Positions 43,336-52,428 of a DNA stretch of 64,000 nucleotides are shown piece after piece (positions within the stretch are counted from its first letter, which is position 1; every line of letters starts with the position of its first letter). The DNA is taken from NCBI RefSeq assembly GCF_900176335.1, contig NZ_FWXW01000003.1:62001-126000 (forward strand), in the 5' to 3' direction. The position numbers and the translations under genes were made by a program. Source of the DNA: Papillibacter cinnamivorans DSM 12816 (GTDB lineage: Bacteria > Bacillota > Clostridia > Oscillospirales > Oscillospiraceae). The notes beneath the pieces are model-generated. The model saw only the letters and a program-made list of their open reading frames with translations, did no database searches and had not been told where the DNA came from.

Positions 43336-43875
43336 ATGAGGTTTGTTTTTACCGACAAGAAAGTGGACCTGGCCGACTCCGTTCACAGCTACGCGGAAAA
43401 GAAAATAGGAAAGCTGGATCGTTTCTTCCGGGCCGACGCGGAAGCCTTCGTCACCTTCGGCGTCGAAAACAGCCGCTGCACCGTGGAACTCACGGTTCAT
43501 TCCGGCAATACATTCTTCCGGGCGGAGGAAAGCACTCAGGGCGATATGCGCGTTGCCATCGACGCCTCCGCCACCGCTATCGAGCGGCAAATCCGCAAAA
43601 ACAAAACCAGGCTTTCCAAGCGCCTGCGCCAGGATGCGTTTGAAAAGGAGATTACCGTTGCGCCGGGAGAGGAAGTACAGGAAGAACTGGAATTCCCCGT
43701 GGTACGCACCAAGAAATTCCCCATCAAACCCATGACGGTGGAGGAGGCCATCCTGCAGATGAACCTGCTGGATCACACCTTCTTCGTTTTCCGGAACCAA
43801 AACGCCGGAGACGCCTTCGAAGTGGTTTACAAACGGAAAAACGGCGGCTACGGTTTGATCGAAAGCGGCGACTGA
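43336..43875 (+). CDS. hpf: Ribosome hibernation promoting factor, long form
   Basis: A 179-residue protein. Residues 1-100 are the S30AE/YfiA ribosome-binding domain (MRFVFTDKKVDLADSVHSYAEKKI); residues 120-179 are the dimerisation tail (VVRTKKFPIKPMTVEEAILQMNLLDHTFFVFRN) that lets long HPF form 100S ribosomes. ATG 43336 is chosen because AAGGAG is at 43321-43326. Confidence 0.96.
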   Translation: MRFVFTDKKVDLADSVHSYAEKKIGKLDRFFRADAEAFVTFGVENSRCTVELTVHSGNTFFRAEESTQGDMRVAIDASATAIERQIRKNKTRLSKRLRQDAFEKEITVAPGEEVQEELEFPVVRTKKFPIKPMTVEEAILQMNLLDHTFFVFRNQNAGDAFEVVYKRKNGGYGLIESGD

Positions 43876-43913
43876 GTCTCCGCCGAAAACGGGCCATCGG
43901 AACAGTCCAATCT

Positions 43914-43957
43914 CAGGGCATAGGATGTACGCATCCTATGCCCTGTTCTGTTTTGTC
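43914..43957 (+). terminator. Intrinsic terminator of hpf
   Basis: A perfect 14-bp stem (43914-43927, 43932-43945) with TACG tetraloop, followed by TTCTGTTTTG. Confidence 0.9.
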
Positions 43958-43963
43958 CCATAT

Positions 43964-44079
43964 ATACGATTATCCAATAAAAGATTAAACAAAACAGTAC
44001 GGTTGTCCCCCCGCCTCCGGCGGAAGGACAACCGTACTATTTCATTTGTTGTATCGGCATTTTTATGGAAGTCTGGTAT
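43964..44079. repeat. MITE-like palindromic element, copy A
   Basis: A 116-bp sequence of two long imperfect inverted arms. The inner arms share GTACGGTTGTCC/GGACAACCGTAC around a short GC-rich centre. The outer ends carry ATACGA...TCCAATAAAAG and its degenerate complement. It is about 85% like copy B at 46765-46878, in the same orientation. It encodes nothing and has terminal inverted-repeat organisation like a non-autonomous transposon. Confidence 0.8.
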
Positions 44080-44135
44080 TAGCCGAAGCCGGGCGGGAGG
44101 GCCGGGCAGACTGGAAAAACATTTCCATTTTTATA

Positions 44136-44190
44136 TTGACATTTTTGGTTTATGGTTATAAACTTAATCTGTGGTTTATGGATATAAACC
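44136..44190 (+). promoter_or_regulatory. Promoter and two operator dyads of the BlaI-like repressor operon
   Basis: TTGACA (44136-44141), 17-bp spacer and TAAACT (44159-44164). Two dyads overlap or follow it: GTTTATGGTTATAAAC (44148-44163) and GGTTTATGGATATAAACC (44173-44190), about 25-26 bp apart centre to centre. Paired dyads over the promoter are the standard design for BlaI/MecI-type autorepression. Confidence 0.8.
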
Positions 44191-44207
44191 GCAGCTGGGA
44201 GGACAAC

Positions 44208-44570
44208 ATGGATTATCTGCGGCTTTGCGAAAGCGACTACCGTTTTATGCTGACGGTATGGGAAAACGAACCGGTGGCCTCGGGCAGGCTGGTGACCATC
44301 TGTAAAGAGAGGCTGGGATGGAAGAAACCCACCACGTATACGGTGCTCCGGAAGCTGTGCGACAGGGGATTCCTGAAAAATGAAGCCTCCGTGGTCACGT
44401 CTCTGGTGGCGAAGGAACAGGTGCAGGCCTATGAGAGCGAACACTTTGTGGAACGGGCCTTCGAAGGTTCTCTGCCCCAGTTTCTAGTGTCGTTTCTCGG
44501 CGGCAAGACTATTTCCAAAACGGAGGCGGAGGAACTCAAGCGGCTGATCGACGCTCACAGGGAGGGCTGA
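44208..44570 (+). CDS. BlaI/MecI/CopY-family transcriptional repressor
   Basis: A 120-residue winged-helix repressor (LTVWENEPVASGRLVTICKERLGWKKPTTYTVLRKLCDRGFL) with a C-terminal dimerisation helix region. These repressors are inactivated by proteolysis through the M56 sensor encoded next door. ATG at 44208 follows GGGAGG. It sits 127 bases after MITE copy A and its start is preceded by two dyads likely to be its own operators. The stop is one base before the protease gene. Confidence 0.9.
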   Translation: MDYLRLCESDYRFMLTVWENEPVASGRLVTICKERLGWKKPTTYTVLRKLCDRGFLKNEASVVTSLVAKEQVQAYESEHFVERAFEGSLPQFLVSFLGGKTISKTEAEELKRLIDAHREG

Positions 44571-44571
44571 T

Positions 44572-46737
44572 ATGGAAGGACTGTTTCTGAAGATCCTCAA
44601 CATGAGTATTACGGGAGGCTATGTGATCCTCGCCGTCGTGCTGATCCGCCTTCTTTTACGGCGGGCGCCGAAGAAGTATTCCTACTTCCTTTGGGCCGTG
44701 GTCTTTTTCCGCTTAGTCTGCCCGGTATCCTTTTCTTCGGCTATCAGCATATTCGGCATAAAGCCTTTCAATATGTCGGCGGCGCAAAGCTCCGGGGCGG
44801 CTGCGCTGACCTACGTCCCCGGGAATATCGGCCTTATGACCCAGCCCCGGGTCACGGTAGGGATCCCCATGGCGAACTCTCTCATCAGCGGGAGCCTGCC
44901 GTCGGCCGCGCCAGCCGCCAGCGTGAATCCCCTGCAGATCTGGGTCTCGGTCGGAACCGCTCTGTGGTTTATCGGCATGGCAGCGCTGCTTCTGTACGGC
45001 ATCGTATCGTTTATTCGGGTACGGCGCAGGATGTCCACCGCCGTTTTGCGTAAGGACGGAATCCGGCAGTCGGATAAAATCCGGACGCCTTTCATTCTGG
45101 GTTTTTTCAGGCCAAAAATCTATATCCCCTTCGGGCTTTCGGAAAAAGAAGAGGAATACATTCTTTCTCATGAAAGGTACCATCTCAGGCGCATGGACCA
45201 TATCATCAAACCGGTGGGCTTTCTCGTTCTGGTCCTTCACTGGTTCAATCCCCTGGTCTGGCTGGCCTACGCGCTTATGAGCCGGGATATGGAGATGAGC
45301 TGCGACGAGTACGTCCTCGCCCACAGGGGCGGCGGCATTTCGGCTGCCTACAGCACCTCTCTGCTGTCCTTCGCCTCCAACCGGCGCTTGCCGTCTGCCG
45401 GCCCATTATGCTTCGGGGAGACCGGGATCCGGGAACGGATCCGGAACGCCCTGAACTGGAAACGGCCCCGACTGTGGGTGACCGTAGCCGCGGGAGTTCT
45501 GTGCGCCCTTGCAATCGTCTCATGCGCCGCCAATCCGAAGGAAAGCCAGGCGGCGGAAGACGGGATGCCCATCGGAACCTACGCATTTGAAAAACAGGTC
45601 TATATGAACCCTTTAAGCTCCTTCATCGCCTTCGACGATTATGTGGAATACTATGCCCTCACCGACAACACCTTTACCGTCATCAGTTACGACGGAAACC
45701 GATACCCTTTTTCCATCACACCGGAAGAAACGGAATTTGACGAAGCAGCTTTCAAAGACAGTTTTTTTATTCAGATGGAACCCATCGACGTTTCACAGTA
45801 CAAGATACGCAAGCAATACAATCTTATAGGCGCCAACCGCAGGATTTACGTGATGGACGACGAAATCTGGATCGCCTCCGTGCATGAGATCACATCGGGG
45901 ACCAGGCCGGGGGAATATATCTGGTCCATCTACCGGATCGTACCCTATGACGGGGTACTGCCGGGGACCATCTCGCCGGACGCCGGCGCCAAGGCAGAGT
46001 CGCTGGAGCTGCTGGACGGCATATTTCAGGGCGGGGCCTATTTAAGCTATATCGACATGGGTTCTCTCGCGCAGAGCCACACCTCATCGGTGCGTCATTT
46101 CGCGCTGCCGGAGGACGAATACCTGGAACGGTACCGGGTTTTATTCGACTGCGACTGGGAAAAAAGTGACGAGCTGCGGGACCCGGCAGACGGCGAGGCA
46201 TGCCTGTTTCTGGGCAAAGACACAACCGGCTTCTGGTTTTTTCCGTACACCAACGAAGTGAGCTATATGGAAGACGGCACGGCCGCCGCCACCTGGCGGG
46301 CGGGGAGCGGGACCGGCACTCTCTACGAGGTCATCCTGGCGGAGTTTTCGGGATATGAAGCGGATTATACCAATGTGACGATTCCGGCGGGGGAAGGCGA
46401 CAGTTTTGAGGAGGCCGCCCGGGCGTACCTGGAGGAATACGGCACGTATCTTCAGAATATGACGCCGGAGAACCTGGAGCGGATTACGGACTTCAAGACA
46501 CTGGACACGGAGGTCTTCCTGACAAAGGAAGGAGACGACTCCATCTTCGGCTTCCGGTGCCGTTTCGCCGTGAAGCCGGTCGTCTACAATTCCGTTTTCT
46601 GGTGGTCGGGAAACACCGAAACCGGAACCGGGGAGCTGGACGGCTGGCTCATCATGTACCGGGAGCTCCGCCTGGAGCGGCAAGACGGCCTTTGGCAGTG
46701 CACCGACATGGGCACTGGGGGCCTGAGCCTGGAATAA
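44572..46737 (+). CDS. BlaR1/MecR1-like M56 metalloprotease with unknown extracellular sensor
   Basis: A 721-residue membrane protein. Residues about 1-300 are the M56 peptidase module with several membrane helices and the zinc motif HERYH (residues 200-204). A membrane segment and lipobox-like SCAAN follow near residue 322. The remaining about 390 residues are exported and show no SxxK/SxN/KTG penicillin-binding motifs, so the signal is probably not a beta-lactam. Coupled to the repressor gene. Signal unknown. Confidence 0.85.
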   Translation: MEGLFLKILNMSITGGYVILAVVLIRLLLRRAPKKYSYFLWAVVFFRLVCPVSFSSAISIFGIKPFNMSAAQSSGAAALTYVPGNIGLMTQPRVTVGIPMANSLISGSLPSAAPAASVNPLQIWVSVGTALWFIGMAALLLYGIVSFIRVRRRMSTAVLRKDGIRQSDKIRTPFILGFFRPKIYIPFGLSEKEEEYILSHERYHLRRMDHIIKPVGFLVLVLHWFNPLVWLAYALMSRDMEMSCDEYVLAHRGGGISAAYSTSLLSFASNRRLPSAGPLCFGETGIRERIRNALNWKRPRLWVTVAAGVLCALAIVSCAANPKESQAAEDGMPIGTYAFEKQVYMNPLSSFIAFDDYVEYYALTDNTFTVISYDGNRYPFSITPEETEFDEAAFKDSFFIQMEPIDVSQYKIRKQYNLIGANRRIYVMDDEIWIASVHEITSGTRPGEYIWSIYRIVPYDGVLPGTISPDAGAKAESLELLDGIFQGGAYLSYIDMGSLAQSHTSSVRHFALPEDEYLERYRVLFDCDWEKSDELRDPADGEACLFLGKDTTGFWFFPYTNEVSYMEDGTAAATWRAGSGTGTLYEVILAEFSGYEADYTNVTIPAGEGDSFEEAARAYLEEYGTYLQNMTPENLERITDFKTLDTEVFLTKEGDDSIFGFRCRFAVKPVVYNSVFWWSGNTETGTGELDGWLIMYRELRLERQDGLWQCTDMGTGGLSLE

Positions 46738-46764
46738 TCCTTTGCTCCTGTCTATCCCTATATC

Positions 46765-46878
46765 ATACTATTCTCCAATAAAAGATTAAACAAGATCGTA
46801 CGGTTGTCCCCCGCCTCCGGCGGGGGACAACCGTACGATCTTGTTTGTTGTATCGACATTTTTATTGCAGTCTAGTAT
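46765..46878. repeat. MITE-like palindromic element, copy B
   Basis: A 114-bp near-palindrome, 28 bases after the sensor gene. The arms ATACTA...CAATAAAA...CAAGATCGTACGG pair almost throughout, with a nearly perfect inner stem (CAAGATCGTACGGTTGTCC and its complement). Direct repeat of copy A, so the repressor/protease operon is bracketed by the two copies. Confidence 0.82.
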
Positions 46879-47034
46879 CCGGAAAGCGGTGCGCTGCAAA
46901 TTTCACAAAAATACCGCTGAATCTGTAAAATATGTGCGTTTTGCAGCAGCACCGTTTTCCAAGACGCGGACGGGATTTTCTTTTTGGGGCTTTCCCAGCT
47001 TTCGGCGGCGTTGTATACTGTAAACAGGTCGCCT

Positions 47035-47574
47035 TTATCGGGCCGTCTTCCGGAGGACAGGCAAGAGCTTCCGGGCCAGGGCGCAGGCCACCGCTATTTT
47101 TAGAAAATCCCCGGGGAGAAAGATAAGCATCCCCTTCTGCACCACGTCCCAGGCCGAAAAGCTCCGGCCCAGATACAGGTTTAAAATCAGATACATGTAC
47201 GGAAGCCCTACGGCGTAGAGCGCAGCAAGACCGGCAAGGCACGCCGGGACGAGGCGCCGGAGCTCGGTTCTTCCCCCGGCGATTCTGCCGGCAACCCAGG
47301 CCATCGCTATGAGGCCGAAGAGGAAGCCGCAGGTCGGCGTAAGCAAATACGAAATGCCGCCGCCCCCCGTGAACACGGGGATCCCCACAAGCCCCAGGAT
47401 AACATACGCCGCCTGGGACAACGCTCCCAGCTTTGCGCCCAGCAGGATGCCGGCCAAAAGAGTGAACAGCAGCTGAAGAGTTATGTAGGAAACACCGGCG
47501 GGTATCCGGACGAACGCCCCCACGGCGGTGAGGGCCGTGAAGAGCGAGGCTAAAATCAGATCTCTGGTTTTCAT
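47035..47574 (-). CDS. bioY: Biotin transporter substrate-binding subunit BioY
   Basis: A 179-residue S component of the ECF-type biotin transporter, six membrane helices. The signature PAGVSYITLQLLFTLLAGILLGAKLGALSQ region and GGGGISYLLTPTCGFLFGL are typical. Start at 47574 follows GGAGG. It is divergent from birA, with a BirA operator between them. No energising EcfAAT genes are nearby; BioY may share them or act alone. Confidence 0.95.
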   Translation of the reverse strand: MKTRDLILASLFTALTAVGAFVRIPAGVSYITLQLLFTLLAGILLGAKLGALSQAAYVILGLVGIPVFTGGGGISYLLTPTCGFLFGLIAMAWVAGRIAGGRTELRRLVPACLAGLAALYAVGLPYMYLILNLYLGRSFSAWDVVQKGMLIFLPGDFLKIAVACALARKLLPVLRKTAR

Positions 47575-47584
47575 GAAGGCCTCC

Positions 47585-47618
47585 ATTGTAAACTTATTTC
47601 TAATATATAGTTTACAAT
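47585..47618. promoter_or_regulatory. BirA operator between bioY and birA
   Basis: ATTGTAAAC and its exact complement GTTTACAAT (47585-47593, 47610-47618) separated by 16 bases, matching the BirA box TTGTAAAC-N15/16-GTTTACAA. BirA-biotinyl-AMP would repress both divergent genes when biotin is sufficient. Confidence 0.93.
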
Positions 47619-47659
47619 CAGTGTAACAGACAATCTTTTTTCTGTAAAGGGGTGAGCGG

Positions 47660-48652
47660 GTGCTTCGCCAAAAAATACTGCAGATCCTGTCCCGGCGCGC
47701 CGGCTTTTATGTCTCCGGAGAGGAGATGAGCCGGGAACTGAAGGTCACCCGCGCGGCTGTATGGAAGGCCGTGGCCGCCCTACGGGAGGCGGGATATGAG
47801 ATTTCCTCCGTCACCAACCGGGGGTACCGCCTGGATGGCGTCCCGGATTTGCTGTCGGCCGAGGCCATCCGGATAAAATACGATACCCGGACGGTGGGAC
47901 AGGACCTGATTTTCCTGGAAAGCGTCGACTCCACCAACACCTACGCCAAGAGCCTGGCGCTTTCCGGCGCGGCGGACGGGACGGTGATCCTCGCGGAGGA
48001 GCAGACGGGAGGACGGGGCCGAATGGGGCGCTCCTTCCAGTCTTCCAAAGGCAAGGGGGTCTACCTCACCGCCATTTTTCTTCCCCAGGCGGAGCCCGCC
48101 GCCATGCTGACGCTGACGGCCAGGGTCGCCGTGGCGGTCTGCGACGCGGTGGAGGACGCCTGCGGGGTAAGGCCGCAAATCAAATGGACCAACGACATCC
48201 TCATGAGCGAAAAGAAGCTCTGCGGCATCCTCACGGAAATGGGCATCGAGGGGGAGAGCGGAAGACTGCAGTACGTGGTGGCGGGAATGGGGATCAACGT
48301 GGGGCACCGGCGGGAGGATTTCGACGAGGCGGTGCGCCCTGTGGCAACTTCCCTGTTTTTACAGCTGGGGAAAACCGTTTCCCGGGCCGAGCTGGCGGCG
48401 AAACTGATTTCCCGTCTGGACGGCATGTACGCTGAGCTTCTCGCCGGGTCCCGGGACTATCTGGAACGCTATCGGAAGGACTGCATCACCGTGGGACGCC
48501 GGGTCCGGGTAATCCGTGGAGAGTCCGTCCGGCCCGCGTTCGCTTTGGGGATCGGAGAGGACGCCTCGCTCCTTGTCCGGTACGAGGACGGGAGCACGGA
48601 GGATCTCATCGCCGGGGAGGTCACGGTGCGGGGCTCGGAGGGGTATATCTGA
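47660..48652 (+). CDS. birA: Biotin--protein ligase and biotin operon repressor BirA
   Basis: A 330-residue bifunctional (group II) BirA. An N-terminal winged helix (residues about 1-60) is followed by the ligase domain with GGRGRMGRSFQSSKGKGVY and KWTNDI motifs that bind biotinyl-AMP, and a C-terminal SH3-like domain. It biotinylates carboxylases and represses biotin uptake. Starts at GTG 47660 after AAAGGGG. The N-terminal HTH and adjacent operator agree with autoregulation. Confidence 0.95.
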   Translation: MLRQKILQILSRRAGFYVSGEEMSRELKVTRAAVWKAVAALREAGYEISSVTNRGYRLDGVPDLLSAEAIRIKYDTRTVGQDLIFLESVDSTNTYAKSLALSGAADGTVILAEEQTGGRGRMGRSFQSSKGKGVYLTAIFLPQAEPAAMLTLTARVAVAVCDAVEDACGVRPQIKWTNDILMSEKKLCGILTEMGIEGESGRLQYVVAGMGINVGHRREDFDEAVRPVATSLFLQLGKTVSRAELAAKLISRLDGMYAELLAGSRDYLERYRKDCITVGRRVRVIRGESVRPAFALGIGEDASLLVRYEDGSTEDLIAGEVTVRGSEGYI

Positions 48653-48708
48653 TATTATGTTGTTTCCCTTCCTGATTTCTAAACAGCCAGGCACGGGGAC
48701 ACAAACAG

Positions 48709-48748
48709 AAACGGACGCGGAATTTTCATTCCGCGTCCGTTTTTTTTG
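48709..48748. terminator. Convergent terminator between birA and the ABC operon
   Basis: A perfect 15-bp stem (48709-48723, 48728-48742) with TTTC loop and a following T run; serves both directions. Confidence 0.92.
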
Positions 48749-48781
48749 CTTGCATACCGCAAAGCCAAAGAATAGCAGCGA

Positions 48782-49744
48782 TCAGCGCTCCTCCCGGAAG
48801 TAGGGATTGCCCAGGTTTTTGGGAGGCTGATTTTCCTTCTTCTTGCGTAGGCCGATGAAGACCAGAACAAGGATGGTGACCAGATAGGGCAGCATATCCA
48901 GCAGCTGCGAGGAAATCACGACTCCCCCCAGGAAGGGGATGCCGCCCTGGAGCTTGAAGCCCACGCCCCTGAGAGCACCGAAGAGATAGGCACCCGCAAT
49001 CGCCCGGATGGGATTCCATGTAGCGAAGATGACCAGGGCCACCGCAATCCAGCCGGCGCCGGCGGTGATGCCGTCCTGCCAGCTGGGCACGTAGACCAAC
49101 GACAAAAAGGCGCCGCCGATACCGCACAGGCAGCCTCCCGCCACGATATTGGAGTACTTATAAAGGGTAACTCCGATGCCGGAAGCGTCCGCCGCCGCGG
49201 GATTTTCCCCCACCATGCGGGTATTGAGGCCGATGCTGGTCTTATTGAGATAAACATACACGATAACGGCCGTCACCAGGGCCATCTGGACGTATATGCT
49301 CTGGTCGAAGAGCATTTTCCCAATCACCGGAATATCGGAAAGGACCGGTATCGCTTTGGCCGCAAAGGCCGCGGTGATGCTGTCCGGAAGAGCGAGGCCC
49401 GAGATGCTTTTTCCAATCATGCCGGAAACCCCGGTGCCGAAGATGGTAAGGACCAGACCGGTCACCACTTGGTTGCCGCGGAGGGTAACGGTGATAAAGG
49501 CATAAATAAGAGCGCCCACTCCACCGGCCAGGGCAGCGGCCAGCACAGCCAGAAGAGGATTGCCGGTCTGGTAGGCAACGCTGAAGCCGAAGGAGGCTCC
49601 CATGAGCATCATGCCCTCCACGCCCAGGTTCAGGTGCCCCACCTTTTCGCCCATGATGGCACCCAGGGTGGCAAAGAGCACATGAGTCCCCATCTGGGCG
49701 GAAACCTGGAGGAAGAGCTCCAGGGAGTTTAAAAAGCCGTTCAT
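48782..49744 (-). CDS. Nucleoside ABC transporter permease 2 (NupQ/YufQ-like)
   Basis: A 320-residue inner-membrane permease with about 9 hydrophobic segments of the BPD_transp_2 family (GEKVGHLNLGVEGMMLMGA; GLNTRMVGENPAAADASGI). It forms the pore with the permease encoded upstream. The start overlaps the previous stop by 4 bases. With the BMP protein it points to purine nucleoside uptake. Confidence 0.93.
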   Translation of the reverse strand: MNGFLNSLELFLQVSAQMGTHVLFATLGAIMGEKVGHLNLGVEGMMLMGASFGFSVAYQTGNPLLAVLAAALAGGVGALIYAFITVTLRGNQVVTGLVLTIFGTGVSGMIGKSISGLALPDSITAAFAAKAIPVLSDIPVIGKMLFDQSIYVQMALVTAVIVYVYLNKTSIGLNTRMVGENPAAADASGIGVTLYKYSNIVAGGCLCGIGGAFLSLVYVPSWQDGITAGAGWIAVALVIFATWNPIRAIAGAYLFGALRGVGFKLQGGIPFLGGVVISSQLLDMLPYLVTILVLVFIGLRKKKENQPPKNLGNPYFREER

Positions 49745-50817
49745 GCGTCATGCACCTCCCCGGCGCTTTTTTTCTTCTGAAATACAACGGAATATTGGAT
49801 AAAAAATTCGCTGCCCAGGACGAAAAAGAGAATAATTCCCTGGAGCACTCCCGCCACGGCGGAAGGGATCTTCATGGAGCTCTGGAGATAGGCCCCGCCC
49901 TGGATGAGCACCGAAAAGAGGAAGGAGACCAGGACGACGGCGGGCGCGCTCAGGCGGGCCAGCCAGCAGGTGATCACCGCGGTGAAGCCAAGGCCGCCGG
50001 AGAGCTGGTCGTTGAGGGTCCTCTCGATCCCCGAGGCCTGCATCATTCCGGCAAGGCCGCAGAGGCCGCCGCTTATCAGGACCGCCGTAACGGTGATTTT
50101 CGCAACGCTCATGCCGGCATACCGGGCGGTGGTATCGCTTTCGCCCAGCACCGCGATTTCATACCCCAGCTTGGACTTTTTCAGCAAAATGTGAATCACG
50201 ACCACCAGAACCAGGGCGATGATCCAGCCGATATGAATGCCGAAAACCTTCGGGAGGACGGCGCCGGACGAAAACGCAGCCATCTTGGGGAAACCGATGC
50301 CATTGGGGTCCTTCCAGGGACCGTACTGGAGATAGGAGACCCATTTGATGGCGATGTAGTTGAGCATCAATGTGACGAGGGTCTCACTGGTGGAAAATTT
50401 CAGCTTCAGGAGGGCGGGGATCAGCGCCCAGAGGCCCCCGAAAACGGCTCCCACAAGCATCATGAAGGCCAGGAGAAGCGGAGAGGGAAGGGTCGGGAGG
50501 GAATAAGCCACCAAAGCCGCCCCGAAAGCTCCCATATAGAGCTGACCTTCCGCGCCGATGTTCCAGAATTTCATTTTAAAGGCAACGGCAATACCCAAAG
50601 AAAGGACCACCAGGGGTATGGTCTTGTGGATGGTCTCCCGGAAGCGGTAGGCCGACATGAGGGAGCCCTCCACAATCTTGGCGTATACCAAAAAGGGATT
50701 GTAGCCCAGAAGCGCCATGATGACGGCGGAGGCAACCAGAGCGAAGAAGACGGCGGACACGCGCATCAGGGTCTCTCTGCGGTGGGACCCCTCGGGACGC
50801 TTGACGATCTTAAGCAT
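49741..50817 (-). CDS. Nucleoside ABC transporter permease 1 (NupP-like)
   Basis: A 358-residue BPD_transp_2 permease (FKMKFWNIGAEGQLYMGA; YEIAVLGESDTTARYAGM). It overlaps the ATPase stop by 8 bases and its partner by 4, so all three genes are translationally coupled. Confidence 0.93.
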   Translation of the reverse strand: MLKIVKRPEGSHRRETLMRVSAVFFALVASAVIMALLGYNPFLVYAKIVEGSLMSAYRFRETIHKTIPLVVLSLGIAVAFKMKFWNIGAEGQLYMGAFGAALVAYSLPTLPSPLLLAFMMLVGAVFGGLWALIPALLKLKFSTSETLVTLMLNYIAIKWVSYLQYGPWKDPNGIGFPKMAAFSSGAVLPKVFGIHIGWIIALVLVVVIHILLKKSKLGYEIAVLGESDTTARYAGMSVAKITVTAVLISGGLCGLAGMMQASGIERTLNDQLSGGLGFTAVITCWLARLSAPAVVLVSFLFSVLIQGGAYLQSSMKIPSAVAGVLQGIILFFVLGSEFFIQYSVVFQKKKSAGEVHDA

Positions 50818-52336
50818 AGGCCTCTCCTTCCCTGCCGCGCCCCAGCATCATAAGGCCCAGCTCCTCTTTCGACGTCACCCGCGGATCCACGATGCCCATG
50901 GACCTGCCGGCGTGGAGAACCAGAATCCTGTCGCAAAGCTGCAGGAGCACGTCCAAATCCTCTCCGATGAAGAGAACCCCCACTCCCGAGCGCTTCTGTT
51001 CGTTCAAAACGTCGTATATGTTGTAGGAAGCTCCGATATCCAGGCCGCGCACGGGATAGGCCGTAATGAGAAGGTGGGGGTTCATGTCCACTTCCCTGCC
51101 CAGCAGCACCTTCTGGATATTGCCTCCGGAGAGCTTCTTCACGATGTGAAAAACGGAGGGGGTCGAAATATCAAATCGCTTCACGATTTTTTCGGCCAGT
51201 TTTTTCCCCGCCGCCCGATCCATGAAAAGGCCGGGGCTGGCGTGATAGTTTTTCAGCATGACGTTGTCCACAATGTTCATTCCGGCTACCAGGCCCATGC
51301 CCAGGCGGTCTTCCGGAATGAAGCTCATACTGATCCCCTTTCGGATGATCTTTCCGGGGGTCATGCCCAAAATCTCCTCGCCCATAAAGCGGACGGAGCC
51401 CGCCGTCGCTTTGCACAGCCCGGCAACGATCTCGCACAGCTCCTTCTGCCCGCTGCCCGCGATCCCCGCCACGCCTAAAATTTCACCGCCGTACAAATCG
51501 AAGCTCATGTCGGACAGGAGCTTCACGTTCTCCTCATCCCGGGCTTCAAGGCCTTCCACGCGGAGAAGAGGTTCGGCGGTTTTTTGCGTCTCGGTCCGCT
51601 CCACCTCCAGCTTGATGGCGCGGCCCACCATCTGCTCGGCCAGCTCCAGCGGCGAGACGCCGGCGGTTTCCAGAGTGGAAACGCTCTCTCCTTTTCGGAG
51701 AATGGTGACCCGGTCGCTGATCTCCAGGACCTCATTTAATTTATGGGTAATGATAATGATCGCGCAGCCCTCGTTTTTCATATTCCGGAGAATATCGAAA
51801 AGGGTTTGAATTTCCTGAGGGGTGAGAACTGCGGTGGGTTCGTCCAGGATCAAAATACGGGCGCCCCGGTAAAGCATTTTCAGGATCTCCACCGTCTGCT
51901 TTTCCCCTACCGACATATTGTAGACCTTTTTGTCCGGGTTCACCACGAGCCCGTACCTCTGGCCGATGGCGGCGATTTCCCCGGAAAGAGTCTTACCCCG
52001 GACGAAAAAGCCCGTCTTGCTGCCGGCGGCGATATTTTCCTTGGCGGTCATCACATCCACCAGCTTAAAATGCTGGTGGACCATGCCGATTCCCTGCTCG
52101 ATAGCGTCCCGGGGGGAAGAAAAATACACCGGTTTTCCGTCAATGAAAATTTCTCCGCCGTCGGGAGAGTATATGCCGGCCAGCATGTTCACGAGAGTGC
52201 TCTTCCCGGAGCCGTTTTCGCCCAGCAGGGCGTGGATCTCGCCCTTGTTGACGGAGAGGCAGACATCACGGTTTGCCACCACGCTTCCAAAGGACTTACA
52301 GATGTTTTTCAGTTCGATATAGGCATGATCCGACAT
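50810..52336 (-). CDS. Nucleoside ABC transporter ATP-binding protein (two NBDs)
   Basis: A 508-residue tandem ATPase. NBD1 is intact: Walker A GENGSGKST near residue 35, signature MSVGEKQTVEILK, Walker B ILILDEPTAVL. NBD2 is degenerate: GIAGSGQKE replaces the lysine of Walker A and ITAYPVRGLD lacks the usual Walker B DE. That asymmetry is normal in the RbsA/NupO class. ATG at 52336 follows GGAGG. Energises the two permeases. Confidence 0.94.
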   Translation of the reverse strand: MSDHAYIELKNICKSFGSVVANRDVCLSVNKGEIHALLGENGSGKSTLVNMLAGIYSPDGGEIFIDGKPVYFSSPRDAIEQGIGMVHQHFKLVDVMTAKENIAAGSKTGFFVRGKTLSGEIAAIGQRYGLVVNPDKKVYNMSVGEKQTVEILKMLYRGARILILDEPTAVLTPQEIQTLFDILRNMKNEGCAIIIITHKLNEVLEISDRVTILRKGESVSTLETAGVSPLELAEQMVGRAIKLEVERTETQKTAEPLLRVEGLEARDEENVKLLSDMSFDLYGGEILGVAGIAGSGQKELCEIVAGLCKATAGSVRFMGEEILGMTPGKIIRKGISMSFIPEDRLGMGLVAGMNIVDNVMLKNYHASPGLFMDRAAGKKLAEKIVKRFDISTPSVFHIVKKLSGGNIQKVLLGREVDMNPHLLITAYPVRGLDIGASYNIYDVLNEQKRSGVGVLFIGEDLDVLLQLCDRILVLHAGRSMGIVDPRVTSKEELGLMMLGRGREGEAYA

Positions 52337-52428
52337 ACAGACCTCCATGACGCGGGATACCGGCTCTCAACCCAAGACACGGACAAAGTCCGGACCTCCG
52401 GTTCAAAACCGGGAGCTGCGCTTTTTCA

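Noticed and set aside
51171-51437. Degenerate second ATP site in the ABC ATPase as a sign of gene decay
   Set aside because: Loss of the Walker A lysine in the second domain is normal for the RbsA/NupO class.
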